From the NCBI GenBank assembly GCA_963978155.1, contig CAXBRK010000053.1:1-12856 (forward strand): 12,856 nt of DNA, written 5' to 3'. Every line of letters begins with the position of its first letter. The first letter of the stretch is position 1. Source of the stretch: UBA8653 sp963978155 (lineage in GTDB: Bacteria > Planctomycetota > Phycisphaerae > Phycisphaerales > SM1A02). Shown here in pieces: positions 7,044 through 12,856 of the stretch. A model generated the notes under the pieces. That model had not been told where the DNA came from, did not search any database, and saw only the letters and a list, made by a program, of their open reading frames with translations. The translations under genes and the position numbers were made by a program.

Positions 7044-9038
7044 ATGAGCGACGACGCCCGTATTGAATCCGTCTTGCATGAAAATCGATTGTTCCCCCCA
7101 CCAGAGGGCATCGCTGAGCGTCTGGGTGGGGCGTTGGTTGCCAATTTGGACCAGTGGCAAGCACAGCATGAGCACGCGCTGTCGGATCCGTCGTCGTATT
7201 GGGGCGAAGTGGCCTCCGCATTCTGGTGGGCGGAACCCTGGGACACCGTCGTTCAAGGGGAGATGCCCGACACCAGATGGTTCGACGGTGGGAAAACCAA
7301 TGTTTGCTTCAATTGCGTTGATCGCCACGTGGCGGATGGACACGGCGCAGAAGTTGGCTTGGTGTGGGAAGGGGAGCCCATTGGTGACCAAGGGCCAGAA
7401 ATTCGACGCTTGACGTGGTCCATGCTGCAGGAAGAGGTCTCCCGAACCGCAAACGCCCTGCGGGATCTTGGCGTGGAAGCTGGAGATGTCGTCACCATTT
7501 ACATGGGCATGGTGCCGGAGCTCGCGATCACCATGTTGGCTTGCGCTCGAATCGGCGCCGTGCACTCCGTCATTTTTGGGGGCTTTAGTGCCTCTGCGAT
7601 TGCTGATCGGGTGCAGGATGCCCAGAGTCGCATCGTGGTGACGTGCGATGGTTCATGGCGCCGTGGATCCGTGGTCCCGTTGAAGGCGAATGTCGACGAA
7701 GCGCTGGCGGACATCGATTTGGTCGATCACGTCTTGGTGCTTCGCCGTTGCCACAACGACATCGGATGGAAGGAAGACCGAGATGTGTGGTGGCACGATG
7801 TGGTGCCTCAGGCTTCTTCCGACTGCGCGTGTGTTCCCATGGAGGCGGAAGCGCCACTCTTTTTGCTGTACACGTCAGGCTCGACGGGAAAGCCCAAGGG
7901 GATTTTGCACACCACCGCCGGGTACATGGTCTGGACCGCCCACACCGCGAAAAACACGTTCAATCTTCGTGCCGACGCCAACCAGATGTACTGGTGCACC
8001 GCCGATTGCGGTTGGATCACCGGGCATTCGTACATCGTCTACGGCATCATGCCGAACCGAGTTCCGACCCTCATGTACGAAGGCGCGCCGAATGCTCCAG
8101 CGGAAGATCGATTCTGGGACATTTGCGCTCGCCATTCGGTGACTCACTTTTACACCGCCCCTACCGCGATCCGAGCCTTCATGAAGTGGGGCGAAGAGCA
8201 CCCCAATCGACACGACTTGTCTTCACTGCAGGTCTTGGGCACGGTGGGCGAGCCCATCAACCCAGAAGCGTGGATGTGGTACCACCGTGTGATTGGTCAC
8301 GAGCGTTGTCCAATCGTTGATACGTGGTGGCAGACCGAGACGGGTGGCCACATGATCACGCCGCTGCCCTGTGCCACGCCAACCGTTCCTGGTTCGTGCA
8401 CACTGCCGGCGATTGGAGTTGATGCGGCCATCGTGGATCAGGACGGACAAGAGGTTCCCCATGGGACTGGCGGGCTGTTGGCGATCCGAAAACCGTGGCC
8501 GGGCATGCTGCGTGGCATTTACGGCGACCGCGAACGTTTCATTGACACCTACTGGTCACGATTGCCAGGGTTGTATTTCGCTGGGGATGGCGCACGGCGC
8601 GACGAGCGTGGTTACTTCTGGATCATGGGCCGCGTGGATGATGTCATCAATGTTTCGGGCCACCGCATGGGCACCATGGAAGTTGAAAGCGCTTTGGTTT
8701 CACATCCGGCGGTGGTCGAAGCGGCCGTTGTGGGCATGCCCCACGAAATCAAGGGCACGGGGATCGCCGCGTTTTGCACCTTGAGTCCAACCCACCGGCC
8801 ACAGAATGAACAAGATCGCGAAGCATTGATCGCTGACCTGCGCAAGCATGTTGGCGGAGAGATTGGGGCGATTGCCAAACCAGATTTGTTGCGGTTCACG
8901 GATGCTTTGCCCAAAACAAGAAGTGGCAAAATCATGCGGCGTTTGCTGCGAGACGTGGCGGCTGGAGTTGAGTCCACCCAAGACATGACCACCCTCGAAG
9001 ATCCCAAGGTCCTTTCGCAACTGCGTGGTGAGATCTAA
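7044..9038 (+). CDS. acs: Acetyl-CoA synthetase (acetate-CoA ligase, AMP-forming), 664 aa
   Basis: The enzyme makes acetyl-CoA from acetate, ATP and CoA through an acetyl-AMP intermediate. The N-terminal ACS domain opens with IESVLHENRLFPPP and contains YWGEVAS...WFDGGKTNVCFNCVDRH. Adenylation motifs follow: YTSGSTGKPKG at 276-286, WCTADCGWITGHSYIVYG, TWWQTETGG with Trp429 (aligned to the Trp that limits the acyl pocket to acetate/propionate in Salmonella Acs), and GRVDDVINVSGHR at 529-541. Near the end, PKTRSGKIMRR has Lys629, the site acetylated by Pat-type enzymes in homologues. The ATG at 7044 is preferred over an in-frame TTG at 7023 inside the rnr stop, because homologues begin close to IESVL. 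Its only link to the genes on either side is position, 17 nt after rnr and 2 nt before gspF. Confidence 0.96.
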   Translation: MSDDARIESVLHENRLFPPPEGIAERLGGALVANLDQWQAQHEHALSDPSSYWGEVASAFWWAEPWDTVVQGEMPDTRWFDGGKTNVCFNCVDRHVADGHGAEVGLVWEGEPIGDQGPEIRRLTWSMLQEEVSRTANALRDLGVEAGDVVTIYMGMVPELAITMLACARIGAVHSVIFGGFSASAIADRVQDAQSRIVVTCDGSWRRGSVVPLKANVDEALADIDLVDHVLVLRRCHNDIGWKEDRDVWWHDVVPQASSDCACVPMEAEAPLFLLYTSGSTGKPKGILHTTAGYMVWTAHTAKNTFNLRADANQMYWCTADCGWITGHSYIVYGIMPNRVPTLMYEGAPNAPAEDRFWDICARHSVTHFYTAPTAIRAFMKWGEEHPNRHDLSSLQVLGTVGEPINPEAWMWYHRVIGHERCPIVDTWWQTETGGHMITPLPCATPTVPGSCTLPAIGVDAAIVDQDGQEVPHGTGGLLAIRKPWPGMLRGIYGDRERFIDTYWSRLPGLYFAGDGARRDERGYFWIMGRVDDVINVSGHRMGTMEVESALVSHPAVVEAAVVGMPHEIKGTGIAAFCTLSPTHRPQNEQDREALIADLRKHVGGEIGAIAKPDLLRFTDALPKTRSGKIMRRLLRDVAAGVESTQDMTTLEDPKVLSQLRGEI

Positions 9039-9040
9039 GC

Positions 9041-10228
9041 GTGCCGGATTTTTCCTACACCGCGCGTGGCCCTTCGGGCCAAAAGCATGAGGGTGTGGTT
9101 TCGGCCCAAGATCATGCGGCCGCGGTGAGTGAACTCGGTGATCGTGGACTGGTTCCGCTGCAAGTCCGAGAGCGGACCCGGCGACGAGGTCGCGGGAGGG
9201 TTGGCACGTCGGCTTTGGCACGCTTCTACCGTCAGTTGGCAGATTTGCTTCGCAGCGGCGTTCCTCTCTTGCGGGCGCTTCGCCTGTTGGCCAACCAGTC
9301 TTCCAACGCCAAGTTGGCCGCGGCGGCCGATGACATCACCCAGCGCGTGACCGAAGGCGCGACGTTGGCTGAGTCGCTCGCTCGGCACGATCAAATTTTT
9401 TCTGATGTGCAGTGTGCGATGGTCCGGGCAGGGGAGCAGGGCAACTTTTTGGAAGATGTGCTGGAGCGCATTGCCGACAACCAAGAGCACGCCTCACGCA
9501 TGCGTTCCCAAGTGATTGGTGCTTTGGTCTACCCCATGATCCTTCTGGTGGTGGGCTTGGGCGTGGTCGTGGTTGCGTTGACGGTGTTGGTTCCCAAGTT
9601 TGAGGGGTTCTTGGCCAATGGCAACGCTCTGCCCCCATCAACTCAATTGCTGTTGTCCGCCAGCGCGACCATCCGTGCCGACTGGCCTTGGCTTTTGGCG
9701 GCCCTCGCCGCTGCCGGGGTTGCGCTGTTTGTCTTCAGGCATCATCCACTCCTTCTTCGTCTTCGGGCCGAGGGTCCCCTGCGCATTCCGGTGGCGTCCG
9801 GAGTGGTTCGAGCAGCCGTCACGGCACGTTTTGCCCGTGCCTTCGGCACGTTGCTGGACAACGGCATTGGGCTTCCTCAGGCCTTGGCCATCAGTCGAGA
9901 TGCGGCTGGCCACCCGCGATTGGCTGCAGGGGTGGGTGAGGCCTTGGATCGTGTCAAAGAAGGTGGGTCTCTGGTGCCGCCGCTGGCGAATTCAGGATTC
10001 TTGGATCCAGACACTCTGGAGATTTTGACGGTGGCGGAAGAGTCCAACGCTTTGGCGCCGGCTTTGGGACGGTTGGCGGGGGGGCTTGAGCGGCGGGTTG
10101 AGGACCGCTTGGCCCTTCTCATGCGCCTGGTGGAGCCGATATTGTTGCTGGCCATGGGCGGGGTGGTGTTCTTTATCTTCCTTTCGTTGGTTCTTCCGAT
10201 GCTCAAGATGAACTCGACCGTCTCTTGA
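9041..10228 (+). CDS. gspF: Type II secretion system inner-membrane protein GspF, 395 aa
   Basis: GspF is the polytopic platform protein of the type II secretion system, thought to couple the GspE ATPase to pseudopilus growth. The start MPDFSYTARGPSGQKHEGVV is the family N-terminus. Two T2SSF domains follow: the first at about 60-185 with LLRSGVPLLRALRLL and AGEQGN, the second at about 263-385 with LLDNGIGLPQALAIS and AEESNAL. Hydrophobic segments at about 158-184, 214-232 and 363-388 are the usual three membrane helices. The GTG at 9041 lies 2 nt after the acs stop with only a weak GGTGAG upstream. PilC of type IV pili is the alternative, but the gspG-K genes that follow point to type II secretion. 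No gspE is adjacent upstream. Confidence 0.93.
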   Translation: MPDFSYTARGPSGQKHEGVVSAQDHAAAVSELGDRGLVPLQVRERTRRRGRGRVGTSALARFYRQLADLLRSGVPLLRALRLLANQSSNAKLAAAADDITQRVTEGATLAESLARHDQIFSDVQCAMVRAGEQGNFLEDVLERIADNQEHASRMRSQVIGALVYPMILLVVGLGVVVVALTVLVPKFEGFLANGNALPPSTQLLLSASATIRADWPWLLAALAAAGVALFVFRHHPLLLRLRAEGPLRIPVASGVVRAAVTARFARAFGTLLDNGIGLPQALAISRDAAGHPRLAAGVGEALDRVKEGGSLVPPLANSGFLDPDTLEILTVAEESNALAPALGRLAGGLERRVEDRLALLMRLVEPILLLAMGGVVFFIFLSLVLPMLKMNSTVS

Positions 10229-10247
10229 GGGGTATGCTTTTCAATTC

Positions 10248-10253
10248 AGGAGA
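10248..10253 (+). promoter_or_regulatory. Strong Shine-Dalgarno of gspG
   Basis: AGGAGA lies 5-6 nt before the gspG ATG in a 30-nt gap. It is the best ribosome binding site in the secretion block and fixes the gspG start. A strong site fits the need for many copies of the major pseudopilin (inference). Confidence 0.75.
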
Positions 10254-10258
10254 AAGCC

Positions 10259-10780
10259 ATGCGACGCGCCTTCAGTTTGATCGAATTGCTCATTGCCATT
10301 GCCATCCTCGTTGCCATCGGTGCATTGGTGACCCAGACTCTTTCCGGCACCAAGTCTGAGGCTGATCTTGATCTCACCAAAGCCGACCTGAATACCTTCG
10401 TGAGATCTCTTGAGCGTTTTGAACTCAACATGAACCGAGTCCCGAGCGAGGAGGAAGGTATCGCCGCGCTTTGGTCATCCACAGTTCTCGAAGATGAAGA
10501 TGAAGCGTCAAAATGGCGCGGGCCTTATGTCAACAAACCCATTCCCGAAGACCGATGGGGGACCGCTTGGCGGTACGTCGCGCCAAGTGAGTTGGTGGAA
10601 GGCATGCCGTATGACATCGTTTCAGCCGGACCCGACGGAGAGTTCGACACCGAAGATGACCTTCACAACCACATGGCCCTCGTCGGCGTTGATGGAGAAC
10701 TTCGGGAAGGGATGGAAGACTTCGGGGGCAGTGACGACTTCGGCCTGGGTGGTGACTTCGGAGCCGGCGAAGCCGAATGA
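10259..10780 (+). CDS. gspG: Major pseudopilin GspG, 173 aa, with acidic C-terminal extension
   Basis: GspG is the main subunit of the periplasmic pseudopilus that pushes substrates through the secretin. The prepilin signal is MRRA^FSLIELL, with cleavage by prepilin peptidase expected after Ala4 and Glu9 becoming the conserved Glu+5. A hydrophobic helix covers residues 5-28. The GspG signature is clear: RVPSEEEGIAAL, WRGPYVNKPIPEDRWGTAWRYV, then DIVSAGPDGEFDTEDDL (about 119-135), the Ca-binding loop region of the family. Beyond residue 140 there is an extra tail with repeated DFG and many Asp, Glu and Gly. The -1 residue is Ala rather than the usual Gly. The stop overlaps the gspH start (ATGA). 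Confidence 0.93.
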   Translation: MRRAFSLIELLIAIAILVAIGALVTQTLSGTKSEADLDLTKADLNTFVRSLERFELNMNRVPSEEEGIAALWSSTVLEDEDEASKWRGPYVNKPIPEDRWGTAWRYVAPSELVEGMPYDIVSAGPDGEFDTEDDLHNHMALVGVDGELREGMEDFGGSDDFGLGGDFGAGEAE

Positions 10781-11220
10781 TGCGACGCGGCGGCCGCCAC
10801 GCGTTCACCCTGTTTGAATTGTTGTTGGCGTTGGCCCTCTTGGCCGCGCTTTCCTCGTTGGTGATTGGGGTTTTCCTGCGCACCGACCGTGATCACGATT
10901 TGCTGCAGGTGCAACTTGAGGCCTTGGTCGACGTCTCTTGCATGCGTGCTCAGCGAGAGCGAACGGCGTTGATGGTGTGGGGTCAATCCAATGTGGTCTT
11001 CGCGCAACTGGTGGGTGCCTCGGACGAGCAAAATCCACCGGTGTACCTTCGCACGTTGCCTGGTCAATTGTCATGGGAAGAGCCAGCGCCTTTGGCACTC
11101 ATCGCTCCCGATGGCACAGTTCTACCTCGTACCGTCGGCCGTCTGGCCGATGGTCACCTCGTCGAGCTTGGCGCGGTCAGCGGACAAGTGACCGTAGTCG
11201 CTCCGGAGACACTTCCGTGA
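10777..11220 (+). CDS. gspH: Minor pseudopilin, GspH-like, 147 aa
   Basis: The N-terminus MMRRGGRHA^FTLFELLLALALLAALSSLVIGV is a type IV prepilin signal: a short basic leader, expected cleavage after Ala9, Glu14 at mature position +5 and a hydrophobic helix. The remainder is a small beta-rich domain (LMVWGQSNVVFAQLV, APLALIAPDGTVLP) with little recognisable family sequence. The name GspH rests mainly on order, since it lies between gspG and gspI. GspH sits near the pseudopilus tip. The start overlaps the gspG stop by 4 nt (ATGA); a second ATG directly follows, so the start is uncertain by one codon. Confidence 0.7.
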   Translation: MMRRGGRHAFTLFELLLALALLAALSSLVIGVFLRTDRDHDLLQVQLEALVDVSCMRAQRERTALMVWGQSNVVFAQLVGASDEQNPPVYLRTLPGQLSWEEPAPLALIAPDGTVLPRTVGRLADGHLVELGAVSGQVTVVAPETLP

Positions 11221-11657
11221 GACGTGGAGCGCTGCTGCTGGAAGTGTTGCTGGCTTTGGCTTTGTTCCTTGCCGTCATTTCTCTTGGTTTTTCGGCCATC
11301 GAATCCGGACAACGTGCGGTGGGCCAGGGCCGACGGGAAGCGCAAGCGGTTGATTTGGCGTTGTCCAGGCTTGCCGAACTGGAAGCGGGAATTTTGCCCT
11401 GGCCAGAACTTCGAGACGATCCTGATCAGCCAGTCGGCACCGCCAGTACGTTCGACACGCCGTTTCGCCCCGACGGATTTTTGGTGCTGGCCGAACGGGA
11501 ACGCGCTGTGCCCGGTCTGGTGCGGGTGATCATCACGGTCCAAGACGTGGACGACGTCGACGAAAAGACCCTGGCCAGAATTGAGCGCTTGATCGAAGTT
11601 CGTCCCGATGATCCGGATGCTTTTGAGGCCGACGACTTGTTTGAGGGCGGTTCATGA
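11217..11657 (+). CDS. gspI: Minor pseudopilin, GspI-like, 146 aa
   Basis: The GTG at 11217 gives MRRG^ALLLEVLLALALFLAVISLGF, a prepilin signal with Gly at -1 and Glu9 at mature +5. The GTG start overlaps the gspH stop (GTGA) and has GGAG (11205-11208) 8 nt upstream. A longer in-frame opening reaches back to 10938, but it lies fully within gspH and would bury the signal, so it is rejected. GspI is the core of the GspI-J-K tip complex. The body has an ALSRLAELEAGI helix and a strand pattern ending in VRVIITVQDVDD, which fits GspI, but the assignment relies partly on order. The last 30 residues are acidic. Confidence 0.75.
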   Translation: MRRGALLLEVLLALALFLAVISLGFSAIESGQRAVGQGRREAQAVDLALSRLAELEAGILPWPELRDDPDQPVGTASTFDTPFRPDGFLVLAERERAVPGLVRVIITVQDVDDVDEKTLARIERLIEVRPDDPDAFEADDLFEGGS

Positions 11658-12298
11658 GGCGAGCTTTGACGCTGATGGAAATGCTCGTGGCGTTGGCGCT
11701 GATTCTGGCGTTGACGGTTGCGGTGGGATCCTTCGCCGAGACCTACCGACAAGGCCGTGACTTTGCGGTTTCGGAAGCACAACGAGACCGTGAGGTGGAC
11801 GCGATGTTCGGCCGACTGGCTGAGGCGTTCTCCTGTGCTGATGCCAGTGTTGGCGGCATCTCGGGGAGTGAACGTGAGGTCACGATTCATCATCGTGGCA
11901 GTGTGCTGCCGGCGATGGGTTCCGATCCCAAACCGGCTGATCTTCTTGCGGACGCCACGCGGTATCAAATCCGTTTCGATGAGCAGCTTCAAGAGATCTT
12001 CACGGTCCGCTCATCAAAGAACACGTTGACTTGGCGCAGCCCAATCTCCGTCATGCAGTTGCGATACCACAATGGTTCGAGCTGGACGGATACATGGTCC
12101 GTCGCGCAGGGCTTGCCCGTCGCGATGGAATGCAAACTCTGGTACGAATTTGATCCGGAGCCGGAGACGATCGAAACGGCCGAAGGGACCATAGAAGCCG
12201 ACGTGCCCACGCTTGACGAGTCGGAGTGGCCGCGACCCGATCGTCACCGCATTTTTGCTCCGGTTGATCCGTCGGTAACCACAGGACCCTCACCATGA
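11654..12298 (+). CDS. gspJ: Minor pseudopilin, GspJ-like, 214 aa
   Basis: The N-terminus MRRA^LTLMEMLVALALILALTVAVGSFAETYRQG is a prepilin signal with Ala at -1 and Glu9 at mature +5. The length and middle region (DREVDAMFGRLAEAF, then VTIHHRGSVLP, RYQIRFDEQLQEIF, CKLWYEFDPEP) fit the larger, beta-rich minor pseudopilin GspJ, which joins GspI and GspK at the pseudopilus tip. The start overlaps the gspI stop by 4 nt (ATGA). The last 40 residues are rich in Pro, Asp and Glu and probably flexible. The name depends on both the signal and the position between gspI and gspK. Confidence 0.75.
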   Translation: MRRALTLMEMLVALALILALTVAVGSFAETYRQGRDFAVSEAQRDREVDAMFGRLAEAFSCADASVGGISGSEREVTIHHRGSVLPAMGSDPKPADLLADATRYQIRFDEQLQEIFTVRSSKNTLTWRSPISVMQLRYHNGSSWTDTWSVAQGLPVAMECKLWYEFDPEPETIETAEGTIEADVPTLDESEWPRPDRHRIFAPVDPSVTTGPSP

Positions 12299-12856
12299 GG
12301 CGGGGAGTGGTCTTGCCGGTGGTTTTGCTGGTTGGCGTCAGTGTTTTGCTGTCCGCCGCCGGCCTGTTTGCTCTTTCTACCCCGGCGGCCGAGCGGGGGT
12401 GGCAACGCAACCAGCTGGCCCAGCGTCAGGCGGATATCCGATCCGCGCTAGAGATCTTGCGTCTGCATCTTGGTCGACAACGCGAAACGGTCTTGCGCGG
12501 AGGGGTTCCAGAGTTGGAGTCATCATGGATTCTGCGGGAGACCGAACAAGGCACGTTGATCTTGCGTCCGGTGGACGCGGATCCTTCCGGACTGACCTCG
12601 CCTCTTCGCGCTGAATCGGGACGGTTGGACCTTCGGGTGACTCCCAAAGAATGGTGGGGCCGTGTTGATGAGCTGGCCCCTTTCTCTGCTGCCTTGACCA
12701 AGGCCCGTCAGGCCACATCGGTTCGTTCATTGCTGCAAACCGAAATGTCGTTGGAGGAGTTCACGAAGATTGAACCTTTGCTCACGGTTCATGCGGAGGC
12801 ACCAGAACTTCAGATGGATGGCCGACAGCGTCTCCCATTGGGAGGCGACTGGAACA
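12295..12856 (+). CDS. gspK: Minor pseudopilin GspK-like, 3' end beyond the window (187 codons visible)
   Basis: The ATG at 12295 overlaps the gspJ stop (ATGA) and the frame stays open to the window end. The leader MRRG^VVLPVVLLVGVSVLLSAAGLFAL has Gly at -1 but Val, not Glu, at mature +5. Missing Glu+5 is typical of GspK, the subunit that caps the pseudopilus. After the helix come ERGWQRNQLAQRQADIRSAL, a beta segment (RLDLRVTP), and a helical part ending in EFTKIEPLLTVHAE, similar in pattern to the GspK stretch just before its conserved NTA region, which would lie past the edge. GspK proteins usually exceed 300 residues, so about half is visible. Confidence 0.75.
   Translation, partial: MRRGVVLPVVLLVGVSVLLSAAGLFALSTPAAERGWQRNQLAQRQADIRSALEILRLHLGRQRETVLRGGVPELESSWILRETEQGTLILRPVDADPSGLTSPLRAESGRLDLRVTPKEWWGRVDELAPFSAALTKARQATSVRSLLQTEMSLEEFTKIEPLLTVHAEAPELQMDGRQRLPLGGDWN

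Noticed and set aside
6360..7565. 401-codon open frame on the - strand across rnr and acs
   Set aside because: It spans the ends of two well-identified genes on the other strand and shows no domain; composition artefact.
10938..11216. Upstream extension of the gspI frame
   Set aside because: It lies wholly inside gspH, and a prepilin signal must be N-terminal; the GTG at 11217 gives a correct leader.

Overview
The window is an ordinary chromosomal stretch that is almost entirely coding. Every gene lies on the + strand, in runs with gaps of 0-30 nt or 1-4 nt overlaps. It is moderately GC-rich by eye. The lineage is most likely Planctomycetota, perhaps Phycisphaerae-like. The reasons are the groEL-groES-groEL-dnaJ-grpE order, which I recall from planctomycetes, the pseudopilin leaders of the form MRRA/MRRG, and an FmdB protein with a Lys/Ser tail. 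This assignment rests on memory of gene order and protein style, not on a search, so confidence is moderate.

Region 1 (1-4367) is a protein-folding cluster. It holds the 3' end of a first groEL with a long GGM tail, then groES, a complete second groEL without a GGM tail, dnaJ and grpE. A perfect 12-bp stem-loop with a T-rich 3' side separates groEL2 from dnaJ, so the chaperonin half and the DnaJ/GrpE half may be expressed at different levels. No dnaK is in the window, and no CIRCE (HrcA operator) is visible in the spacers present.

Region 2 (4367-7026) continues without a clear break. It has a small FmdB-type zinc-ribbon protein whose start overlaps the grpE stop by one base, and then RNase R. 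Region 3 (7044-9038) is acs, acetyl-CoA synthetase. It has no Shine-Dalgarno but a TACACT hexamer 7 nt before the ATG, which would fit a leaderless transcript.

Region 4 (9041-12856, continuing past the edge) is a type II secretion block: gspF (inner-membrane platform), gspG (major pseudopilin) and the minor pseudopilins gspH, gspI, gspJ and gspK (truncated by the window end). G-H-I-J-K are chained by four consecutive 4-nt start/stop overlaps. Together they would build the pseudopilus and its tip on the GspF platform. The ATPase (gspE), secretin (gspD) and prepilin peptidase (gspO) are not here.

I see no tRNA, rRNA, mobile element, CRISPR array, phage gene or attachment site. No stretch longer than 90 nt lacks a gene. 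I found no convincing undescribed system. The most unusual points are the two unlike GroELs around one GroES, the acidic/histidine plus GGM tail of the first GroEL, the G-depleted spacer before groES, alanine at the -1 position of three pseudopilin leaders, and an acidic DFG-repeat tail on GspG.
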